A stretch of 6,029 bases of DNA from Acetobacteraceae bacterium (GTDB lineage: Bacteria > Pseudomonadota > Alphaproteobacteria > Acetobacterales > Acetobacteraceae): positions 1 through 6,029 of the forward strand of contig CANJXD010000367.1 of assembly GCA_947478535.1 (NCBI GenBank), read 5' to 3'. The notes beneath the pieces were generated by a model. The model saw only the letters and a program-made list of their open reading frames with translations, made no database searches and was not told the DNA's origin. Both the position numbers and the translations under genes were made by a program. Below, one piece after another: positions 1 through 6,029 of the stretch. The stretch's first letter is position 1. Each line of letters begins with the position of its first letter.

Positions 1-1266
1 AACGTCGATGTCTCGGTCGGCGCCAATGCCGATGTGGCGACCACAGGCGCCGGCAACGACATCACCGTCTCAGCGCGTCATAACTTCATCGAGGCGAGCG
101 GCTTCCAGGACCTGGGTGACAACCGCGGCGTCAGCGCCTCGGCGCAGAATATCGCGATCTCGCTTGGCGGGGCCGTCACCGCCGCCACCGTCACGGCCGA
201 TGCCAATGCGCAGGTGGCCAACACGATCGAAGCGGCGGCGACGCTGAGCGCGGCCAACGGCAATGTCACCGTGGTCTCGCGCAATGCCAACGTCGCCAAG
301 ACGTCGCTGCGCTCGACATCGGGGGCGATGGTCGCCATCAGCAGCGGCACCGCCACACCGACCGCCACCGGCAGCACCACCACCAGCCTGCTGGGCAATA
401 TCGGTGAGGGCGGCGCGGTGGGTGCGAACAGCCTGATCGTGCGCGCCGAGGCCTTCACCACCGCCGACAGTTCGCTGACCTCCTTCGGCGGCGGCGCGCT
501 TGCCGTCGGCACCGGTACTGCGAATGCGGTCTCCAATCCCGTGCTGACGCTGAATTTCGGCGGATCCACCAGCCGCATGCTGGTGGCGGGCGACATCGTG
601 GTCACCGCGGTGCAGACCACCGATGCCGACAGCAAGGCGCAAGGCACGCAGGGCGGCTTCGTCGAGGTCGGTGATTTCGTCTCCAACGCCAATGCCAGCC
701 CCAATGTGAGCCTCGTCGTTGGCGGGACCGACCAGGTTGAGGCGGGCGGGACGATCACGCTGCGTGCCCAGCATGGTGCGGTGCCGGACCCGATCAGCGA
801 CGGCAGCGTGGATTTCTTCAACGGCAACGCGCCCGCGGCCGGCGCGACGGCGCCCGGTTCGACCAACTTCGTGCAGTTCGAACTGGCGCACAGGCTGGCC
901 AGTGGCGCGGTCATCCGCACGACCAATGGCATCGGCGGTGGGCTGCAAGTGGGGCGCGACTACGGCGTGATCGTGCGCAACGACCTGTCCGTCTATCTGG
1001 GCGCGGGATTCCAGGGCACGCGGGTCGATACTCTGACCGACACGATCACCTTCGGCTTCACGCCCTCCGGCGGCGGCTTCACGCCGACCGCGCACAACCT
1101 GAAGACCGGCGACATCGTGTATTACTTCCGCAACGGCAGCGCCGCGGTCGGCGGGCTGACCAATGGCGACCGCTATCGCGTCCACAGGGTCGATGACACC
1201 AGCATCAAGCTGCTGGAGCAGGGCGTTTCGGCCTTCACCAAGACCGTCTCGCGCAGCAGTATCTAG
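1..1266 (+). CDS. Giant beta-strand-repeat, adhesin-like surface protein, upstream fragment ending at an in-frame TAG
   Basis: The frame is open from the first base and ends at TAG 1264-1266, giving 421 codons. The true start lies upstream: GTG 34-36 is simply the first possible start codon in the window, and the codons before it (NVDVSVGANAD) read as the same kind of protein. The sequence is Gly/Ala/Thr/Val/Asn-rich with no cysteine. Residues about 87-250 form filamentous modules ending in phrases such as GNVTVVS, GDIVVTA and GGTITLRA. From residue about 290 a second module type begins (AHRLASGAVI, AHNLKTGDIVYY). There is no signal peptide or membrane segment here, as expected for an internal piece. 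By comparison with giant repetitive proteins of proteobacteria I infer an exported cell-surface or secreted role, perhaps adhesion or biofilm matrix; no enzymatic motif is visible. The frame continues unbroken past the TAG with the same repeat type, so this is half of a larger gene. Confidence 0.8.
   Translation, partial: NVDVSVGANADVATTGAGNDITVSARHNFIEASGFQDLGDNRGVSASAQNIAISLGGAVTAATVTADANAQVANTIEAAATLSAANGNVTVVSRNANVAKTSLRSTSGAMVAISSGTATPTATGSTTTSLLGNIGEGGAVGANSLIVRAEAFTTADSSLTSFGGGALAVGTGTANAVSNPVLTLNFGGSTSRMLVAGDIVVTAVQTTDADSKAQGTQGGFVEVGDFVSNANASPNVSLVVGGTDQVEAGGTITLRAQHGAVPDPISDGSVDFFNGNAPAAGATAPGSTNFVQFELAHRLASGAVIRTTNGIGGGLQVGRDYGVIVRNDLSVYLGAGFQGTRVDTLTDTITFGFTPSGGGFTPTAHNLKTGDIVYYFRNGSAAVGGLTNGDRYRVHRVDDTSIKLLEQGVSAFTKTVSRSSI
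259..780 (+). repeat. First block of about 52-56-residue filamentous beta modules
   Basis: Degenerate protein-level repeats begin at about 259 (GNVTVVS), 427 (NSLIVRA), 589 (GDIVVTA) and 745 (GGTITLRA), with spacings of 168, 162 and 156 bases. Each module has an opening strand of the form (G)-(D/N/T)-I/V-x-V/L-x-A, then a polar Ala/Thr/Ser stretch, then a Gly-rich turn (FGGGALAVG, GGFVEVG), then an alternating Ala/Asn/Ser strand, and a closing hydrophobic strand ending near a Gly-Gly turn. This pattern is typical of filamentous-haemagglutinin-like or giant adhesin beta-helix rods. The last module is only begun before the sequence changes character near 780-870. Module edges were set by eye. 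Confidence 0.6.
1066..1083 (+). repeat. Exact 18-base direct repeat, copy 1
   Basis: TCCGGCGGCGGCTTCACG, encoding Ser-Gly-Gly-Gly-Phe-Thr, is identical to bases 1372-1389 and lies in the same reading frame, 306 bases apart. It precedes the AHNLKTGD module; the second copy precedes the AHSFVTGE module. It marks related linkers between modules. Confidence 0.85.
1264..1266 (+). other. In-frame TAG (amber) codon splitting one giant reading frame
   Basis: The codons around it read Ser-Ser-Ile-TAG-Gly-Ser-Thr-Ile-Thr-Thr-Ala-His-Ser-Phe. The upstream and downstream sides carry the same module type (AHNLKTGD at about 1090, AHSFQNGD at about 1285), so the two sides belong together. It sits in the variable linker eight residues before the conserved His. 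A single base change would turn it into a sense codon (Gln, Lys, Glu, Tyr, Trp, Leu or Ser). No homopolymer flanks it and the frame is unchanged, so a substitution, not an indel, explains it. A real nonsense mutation, a consensus error and suppression cannot be told apart from one sequence. Confidence 0.85.
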
Positions 1267-4200
1267 GGCTCCACCATCACCACTGCGCATAGTTTCCAGA
1301 ATGGCGATGCGGTGACCTACCACGCGGTCGAACCGAAGGAGTTCAGCGCCGGTCTGGTCGATGTGGTGCAGTCCGGCGGCGGCTTCACGGAGACCAACAA
1401 CAACCGGATCTTCATCGAGGCGCATAGCTTCGTGACCGGCGAGCGCGTGGTCTATCGGACGACCGGCACGCCCATCAACATCATCGGCCCCGGCACGCTG
1501 GTGAACGGCGCCAGCTACTTCGTGCGGGTGATCGACCCCAACAACGTGCAGCTTGCGACCAGCAAGGCCAATGCCACCGGGATCGATGGCAATGGCGACC
1601 CGGTTGCGGTGGTGGTGCTCGATCTGGAGCGCAATACCGGCGACACCAGCATCCATTCGCTGCGCCGTTCGGTGGATGAGCCGATCAGCAACCTGGTCGA
1701 TGGGCGCGTCTATTTCGTCCGTGACGTGGTGGCCGGCGCCTCCTTCAAGCTGTCCACCGCACCGGGCGGCGCGGCCATTGCCTTCGCCCTCGGCGGCTTG
1801 CCCGGCGGCGGCCTGCACCGTTTCGCGATCGAAGGCGAGAACCTGACCTCGGCCGGCGGTGCTGGCGAGCATCTGCTGGTTGTGGACCTCAATTCCATCG
1901 GCGCCGGCAAGTTCGACGGCATCGGCGGCACCGCGGCAGCGGCCGGCGCGCCATCGGGCGACCGGCAGGTGACGGCGAGCACGACCGGTGTCGGCGGCGG
2001 TTTCGTCTCGCTCCAGAGCGCGACCGCGAACGCCGCCATGAACGTCACGACCAACCTGACGATCGGCAATGGCGCCAATCTGTCCGCCACCGACATCATC
2101 GCCAGCACGGAGAGCTTCCTCTCGGTCAAGGGTGTCTCGGATGGTGCGGGGGGCGGCGCGGTGGCGCTGGGCGATGGCATTGCCACCGCAAGCGGCGTGA
2201 ACAACACGACGCTGAGCGTGGCGAATGGTGCGGTGCTGATCGCGCGCGGCGACATGAGCCTCAGGACGCGCGTCGAGAACGCGGTGGATACGCTGGCCAC
2301 CTTCGGCAATGGCGCCTTCTTCTTCGGCGCCGCGACTGGCCTGGCGCTGTCGAACCTACAGTATTCCTCGCAGGTGCTGATCGATGGCGACCTGACGGCG
2401 GGCGGCACGCTGACTGTGGGCGCGCGCGCCTCCTCCTCCGCCACGGCGGATGGTGCGGCCCGCACGGCCGGCCTGGGTGCGGATGGCGAATCCTCCGCCG
2501 ATGCCAGCATCGGGCGCATCGTGACCAATACCAACATCGACAACGACACGCTTTCGGGCAGCGAGCAGAATGCGCGCACCCGCGCCGAGATACGCAGCAA
2601 TGCGGACCTCGTGGCGAACCGCGTGGTGATCGAGGCGGTGACGGAGAAGCTCAAGACCAGCGCCACGGCCGAGACCGATGTTTTCGCGGCCGGCGCGAAT
2701 ACCGATTCGGTGGCCGATGCGCGGATCCAGTCGCTGACCGAGATCACGCTGCTGGCCGGATCGCAGACCACGGGGCGGACCAAGATCACGCTGACGGCCG
2801 AGACCCAGAGCACCTCGAACGTCGCCGTTTCCGACGCTGACCTGGACGCGCTCGGCGGCGATACGGAATCCTACGCCACCGCCTACCTCGACAGCCGGGC
2901 GAAGGTGGAGGGGATGGACAGTTCGCTGCTCTACACCGCCGACCTCGCGGTGAATGTGGAGCAGAATTCCGTCACCTCGACCGCAACCGCCTTCCGCTCC
3001 AGTGCCTGGATCGATGGCGGCGACTCGAGCGACCTGGACAGCAAGAACGCGCTGCGCGAGATCTTCTGGGAATCGACCGTCGTCATGCTGGGCGAGGCCA
3101 ATCCCGAGTTGGTCGTCGATGCGGCCGGACGGATCATCAAGAAGGTCAACATCGACGTCGTCGGCGGCTACCAGCTTGGCGACATCATCGGCACGGCGGA
3201 GATCGTGATCGGCGCGCTGGACTATGACACGGTGCCCAAGGCGAGCTTCTTCGCCAATGCGCTGAGTGGCGCGCCGCTGGCGCAGGTGTGGGGCAATGCG
3301 GGTTCCTTCGAATACAAGCGCACCTGGGACTTCGTGAAGATCACGAACAATTCGGGCAAGAACCTGCGCACCAACCTGATCGATGTGGTGGCCTTCGGCG
3401 GCAGCATCGACATCGCGGTCGATGTGATCCACGGGCCGACCAATAGCCCCGCCAACAATGTGCCGCTCAACCCGGACAACCCCAATCTGCCGGGGCCGAA
3501 CCCGACCTTCGAGTTCGACCTGGTGCAGAGCTTTGCCCGCACGATCATCGAGATCCGTAACCTCCAGCCGGGCGGCATCGGCACTTCGCAGGTGATCCTT
3601 GACGGTCGGATCGAGAATCCGATCGGCTCGACCATCATCGAGAACCAGCGCGGCAGCATCCTCGCCGATCCGGACAGCGATGTGGAACTGGTGCGGACCA
3701 ACCTGCTCGACCTGAGTTCCGACACCGGATCGATCGGGCGGCAGGCGAGCGACCTGCAGCGCATGCCGATCGCGGTGGAACTGGTGCGCTTCCGCGACCG
3801 TGCGGCGAAGCTGTGGGATTTCGTGGCGTCGGCGGATGCGAAGGGGGATGTGGTGCTCGACATCACCGCCTTCGACCGCGCCGATGATGCGCTCGGCGGC
3901 GACTTCTCGCTGACCGTGCCGATCAAGCGCATCACCGCCGGCGACGATGTGGACCTGGTGGTGAATGACAGCAAGGAAGGCATCGGGCTGAGCACGGTGG
4001 CCGACATCGTCATCAGCCTGACCGATCCACCGGAGGCCACGCCCTATTCGGTGGAGATCTACCGCACGCATTTTCGCCCCGACATCGCCGATGCGGGGCT
4101 GGTGAACATCCGCCGCGCCTTCGGCACCGATTCGGTCGAGATCAACAGTAGCTACGACTTCAATGAGGTACGGGCCGGCGACGACATCGACATCGGCCAT

Positions 4201-6029
4201 GTGACCACCACCGCGGCCTTCGGCGAGGCGCGCAGCTACGCCACGACGCAGATTGGTGGCGCTCCTTATGGCTCCGCCGTGACGGCCGACGCGGTGCCCG
4301 ATACCCTCGTGCGGTTCGTCATCAATACGGACGTGGATTGGACGGGCGGCACCTCCGATGACGGCGTGGAGCAGATCTTCCTGACCACCAATGGCGACAT
4401 CATCGGCTTCGAACTGGCCGAGGACATGTATATCGGCCACGTCCATTCCACCGAGGGCAGCGTCACGCTGCGCTCCACCTGGCGGATCCTCGACGCCGAT
4501 ACCAACCCGACCATCGACGTGACGGGTGAGAGCATCACGCTGTTCACGGGGGAGGACGGCAAGCGCAACCCGGGCCCGGTGGGCGGCGTCGGCGCGCCGA
4601 CCGACTTCCTGGAAGTGAACACCGCGCGCAACGGCAAGGGCGGCCGGCTGAGCGCCTTCGACATCGCGGCGCCGGTGAATGACGGTATCTTCATCGACGA
4701 GTTGATCGGCGACATGCCGGTCGGCCTGATCCAGACCAAGACCGATGTGGCGCTGCGCACGGTGGCGGGCTCGGTGCTCGATGTCGATGACGACGCCACG
4801 CCGGACGTCCTGGGCCAGAGCATCGACATCGACGCGAATGGCCAGGGCTCCAGCATCGGCCGGAACGGCAACGACCTGGAGATCGACAGCTCCCGCGGCG
4901 TGGCCATCGCGGCGCTCGATGCCAATGTGGACGACGTGGCGCTGGAGGCTTCCTCCGGCATCTTCCTGACCGAGACCGCCGGCCATCTGCGGCTGCTGAT
5001 GGCGCATGCCTTCGGCGGGGATATCCGCCTGACGGTGCGGGAATCCAAGATTCTGGGAGAGGATTTCCAGCTCATCCGCTCCGGCACGGCACGCTTCGCG
5101 GAGAGCAATACGCGCGGCCCGGGCAATCAGGCGGATGCCGAGCGCCTGGTCGGGCGCGGCATCATCCTGACCGAGCGCGGCGCGGTGACGCTGCTGGTCG
5201 CCGACAATGTGGCACTGCACCAGGCGAGCACGATCCAGGCCACCGACGACATCGAGATCCGCGGCGATTACGGCAATCTCGACCTGGGCTTCGGTACGAC
5301 GATGGACCTGCGCGGGCGCATCTATGCCGGTGCCGTGGTGATCAATGCGGGCAATCAATCGGGGCCGGACCCGCTCGGCGTGACGATCCCCACCATCACC
5401 GCGCCGGTCCACGCCACGCGCATCTATGCCGACCGCGATGTCGATACGATCAACTTCGGCGACGCGACCGGCATCACCGGCGGCGTAAGCCAGGGTAGCA
5501 ACGGCTACATCTTCCTGGGCTCGGAGACCCGCGTCAGCACCGGCGGCGGCGAGGACCGGCTGCGCGTCTTCTACCTGCAGGACACGCTGACCGTAACCTC
5601 GCCCACGCGACTGGCCACGCTGACCGATGCCGGCGCCGAGGCCGCCCGGCACACGCTGACGCTGGATGGCGAGATCGGCGCGGATACCTATGAGATCTTC
5701 ACGCTGGGCAGCAATGGCGTGGACCGCCGCAACTACATCGTCAATGTGCTCGATACCGGAACCGTCGGCGAAACGCCGGATGAGCTGTTCATCTACGGTC
5801 GGGATTCGACGCAGAACGGCATCGATGGCGTGACCGGCCTGCCGTTCGCGACCGACGACATCTTCCTGCTGCGCGCGCCGCTGCGCGAGATCCCGGGCGA
5901 GAAGGCGGTGGCGCCGGCCTATGTGGCGCTGGTGCACGGCCCGCTCGGCCCCTACCTCGATACGACGCAGTCCAACGAGGCGAGCGGCGAGGTGCAGCGC
6001 ATCAACTACGACATCGGCATCGACGGCCG
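1267..6029 (+). CDS. Giant beta-strand-repeat, adhesin-like surface protein, downstream fragment (no own start; open at window end)
   Basis: About 1587 codons stay open in the same frame immediately after the TAG and run off the window. There is no frameshift and no further stop. The first in-frame ATG is at 2038-2040, with no Shine-Dalgarno-like sequence before it. An AAGGAG at 1336-1341 has no ATG, GTG or TTG in this frame at a suitable distance; the nearest GTG is at 1363. I therefore see no credible independent start and regard this as the continuation of the gene ending at 1266. Content in order: remaining His-x-x-x-Gly-Asp modules, a second block of about 52-residue beta modules, a less repetitive Trp/Lys-containing part, an IENPIG/RTN/GSIG beta segment, a tandem 97/91-residue repeat, and a tail with two RTX-like Gly/Asp turns. 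No cysteine occurs. A surface or secreted structural role is inferred. If the TAG is real and not suppressed, this part would be untranslated (pseudogene). The final bases read QRINYDIGIDG, so more protein follows beyond the window. Confidence 0.75.
1372..1389 (+). repeat. Exact 18-base direct repeat, copy 2
   Basis: This is identical to bases 1066-1083 and also in frame (Ser-Gly-Gly-Gly-Phe-Thr). The two copies bracket the region holding the TAG and the shortened module. Recombination between copies would remove or add 306 bases (102 codons) without changing the frame. Confidence 0.85.
2089..3030 (+). repeat. Second block of about 52-residue filamentous beta modules
   Basis: The same module class as at 259-780 returns after the inserted cluster. 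Openings are at about 2089 (TDIIAST), 2245 (RGDMSLRT), 2401 (GGTLTVGA), 2620 (NRVVIEAV), 2776 (RTKITLTA) and 2938 (ADLAVNVE). Spacings are 156, 156, 219, 156 and 162 bases. Four of the five are 52-54 residues; the 219-base one carries an extra Asp/Asn/Ser-rich stretch (around 2480-2590). Gly-rich turns (GAGGGAVALG, FGNGAFFFG) match those of the first block. From about 2600 on the modules become richer in charged residues (Glu, Asp, Arg, Lys). Alignment by eye. Confidence 0.6.
3031..3540 (+). other. Less repetitive Trp/Lys-containing segment of the giant protein
   Basis: This section breaks the modular pattern. Trp residues lie at about 3067, 3289 and 3328, with another just upstream at 3007. 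Lys and aromatic residues are more frequent, and phrases such as EIFWESTVVML, AAGRIIKKVNIDVVGGYQLG and SFEYKRTWDFVKITNNSGKN do not recur elsewhere in the window. It ends in a Pro/Asn-rich stretch (about 3430-3510, NSPANNVPLNPDNPNLPGPNP) that looks like a flexible linker. It could be a separately folding globular or beta-sandwich domain set in the rod; that is inference. No known catalytic motif was recognised. Confidence 0.45.
3541..3770 (+). other. Beta segment with IENPIG, VRTN and DTGSIG phrases
   Basis: The protein reads TIIEIRNLQPGG, then VILDGRIENPIGSTIIEN, then GSILADPDSD, then VELVRTNLLDLSSDTGSIG. The order is strand, Asn-Pro-Ile-Gly turn, strand, Arg-Thr-Asn, strand, Gly-Ser-Ile-Gly. 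I recall similar phrases in giant proteobacterial surface proteins, where they look like right-handed beta-helix coils. I give no family name. It follows the Pro/Asn linker, so it likely starts a new structural section. The following part, to about 4390, continues as beta strands with two related AGDD(V/I)D phrases (about 3931 and 4171). Confidence 0.45.
4393..5157 (+). repeat. Tandem repeat of about 97, 91 and 67 residues, filamentous-adhesin-like
   Basis: Three in-frame units start at about 4393 (GDIIGFELAEDMYIG), 4684 (GIFIDELIGDMPVG) and 4957 (GIFLTETAGHLRLL). Units one and two align over most of their length: GSVTLRS/DVALRTV, ILDADTNPTIDVTGESITL/VLDVDDDATPDVLGQSIDI, then Val-Gly-Ala-Pro-Thr-Asp-Phe-Leu-Glu-Val-Asn / Ile-Gly-Arg-Asn-Gly-Asn-Asp-Leu-Glu-Ile-Asp. 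The third unit is shortened and diverged, and a fourth start (GIILTERGAVTLLV) appears at about 5158. The layout, a strand with a Leu-Asp-Ala-Asp turn followed by Gly-x-x-Ile-x-Leu and then an Ile/Val-Gly...Leu-Glu-Ile strand, is familiar from filamentous-haemagglutinin-like giant adhesins. A rod-like structural role is inferred. Confidence 0.65.
5542..5700 (+). repeat. Pair of RTX-like Gly/Asp turns
   Basis: Two phrases resemble the calcium-binding RTX nonapeptide (Gly-Gly-x-Gly-x-Asp-x-hydrophobic-x): GGGEDRLRVF at 5542-5571, and DGEIGADTYEIF at 5665-5700. Both are single, degenerate copies preceding a hydrophobic strand, not a tandem RTX array, so calcium binding is only a possibility. In proteins of this kind, as I recall, such turns come before further Gly/Asp-rich repeats. 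The window ends with QRINYDIGIDG and does not show them. Confidence 0.4.

Larger units (their letters stand above)
886..1758 (+). repeat. Cluster of His-x-x-x-Gly-Asp / NG-Y-V beta modules
   Basis: A second repeat type is seen at the protein level. Its signature is Ala-His-(N/S/R)-hydrophobic-x-x-Gly-(Asp/Glu)-x-Val-x-Tyr, followed after about 15-20 residues by (G)-Leu-x-(Asn/Asp)-Gly-x-x-Tyr-x-Val-x-x-(Val/Ile)-Asp, then a short strand with Leu. The conserved His codons are at 889, 1093, 1288 and 1423 (spacings 204, 195 and 135 bases). A fifth copy without that His is recognisable from its second half, NLVDGRVYFVRDV, at about 1690-1732. The 889 copy is diverged (AHRLASGAVI, then GGLQVGRDYGVIV). 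The 1288 copy is short and lacks the NG-x-x-Y-x-V half. Modules like this recur in giant bacterial beta-strand-repeat proteins, as I recall; I cannot assign a named domain. No catalytic motif is visible. Confidence 0.65.

Noticed and set aside
719..970. Short + strand frames in other registers (also 8-247, 1553-1846, 2954-3208, 4745-4969)
   Set aside because: They are Arg/Pro/Ala/Ser-rich out-of-frame readings of the giant gene, with no ribosome-binding context or family resemblance.
1336..1366. AAGGAG at 1336-1341 as a ribosome-binding site restarting translation after the TAG
   Set aside because: The nearest in-frame GTG codons (1363 and 1366) are more than 20 bases away, and no ATG in this frame occurs until 2038. 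The bases also encode a normal part of the protein (PKEF).
1066..1389. Short direct repeats as an insertion-sequence target duplication or CRISPR-like array
   Set aside because: There are only two copies, in the same frame and encoding the same linker, with no inverted repeats or transposase between them. They fit protein module duplication.
70..1872. A 600-codon open frame on the - strand
   Set aside because: It is in the same antisense register as the larger one, bounded by TCA at 70-72 of the + gene. Its open length crosses the + strand TAG because that reads CTA in antisense. The product is low-complexity Arg/His/Ala/Gly with no recognisable family.
1710..2813. Other - strand open frames (including 78-932, 3222-4040 and 4266-5126)
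   Set aside because: They give Ser/Ala/Pro/Arg-rich strings without domains and overlap the + frame, which has consistent G/C third positions and clear protein-level repeats.
2356..5937. A 1193-codon open frame on the - strand
   Set aside because: It runs codon for codon opposite the + frame, so its stops can only arise from TTA, CTA or TCA codons of the + gene. These are very rare here: TCA 70-72 and CTA 2356-2358 are the only ones I found. Its product is a His/Arg/Asp/Val/Gly-rich string with no domain. It is a shadow of GC-rich codon use.

Overview
The whole window lies inside one very long, repetitive, secreted-type protein gene on the + strand. Every codon from base 1 to base 6028 reads in the same frame (codons start at 1, 4, 7 and so on), and the only interruption is a single TAG at 1264-1266. 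Neither the true start nor the true end of the gene is in the window. No RNA gene, CRISPR array, insertion sequence, promoter, terminator or intergenic stretch could be supported.

The DNA is GC-rich, with strong G/C preference at third codon positions. TTA, CTA and TCA codons occur only twice in about 2009 codons. This suggests a high-GC bacterium, plausibly a proteobacterium (an alphaproteobacterium is a guess). The predicted protein contains no cysteine and is rich in Gly, Ala, Thr, Asp, Asn, Val and Ile. It alternates short beta-strand phrases with turns. This matches giant exported adhesin-like, beta-strand-repeat or RTX-type surface proteins.

Layout along the protein: (1) 1-870, filamentous beta modules of about 52-56 residues; (2) about 880-1760, a cluster of a different module with a His-hydrophobic-x-x-Gly-Asp-x-Val-x-Tyr signature followed by Leu-x-(Asn/Asp)-Gly-x-x-Tyr-x-Val, with the TAG in the linker between two of these modules; (3) about 1800-2088, a linker, then a second block of about 52-residue modules to about 3020; (4) about 3030-3540, a less repetitive part with Trp and Lys; (5) about 3540-4390, further beta-strand segments including an IENPIG...RTN...GSIG phrase; (6) about 4390-5157, a clear tandem repeat of about 97 and 91 residues resembling large filamentous adhesins; (7) about 5160-6029, further beta segments with two RTX-like Gly/Asp turns, open at the window end.

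The main point for a reader is that what would be called two genes (one ending at 1266, one open from 1267) is one coding unit split by a single nonsense codon. There is no frameshift, no convincing restart site and no decay downstream. It is either a recent nonsense mutation, a base-calling error, or (less likely) a read-through or recoded codon.
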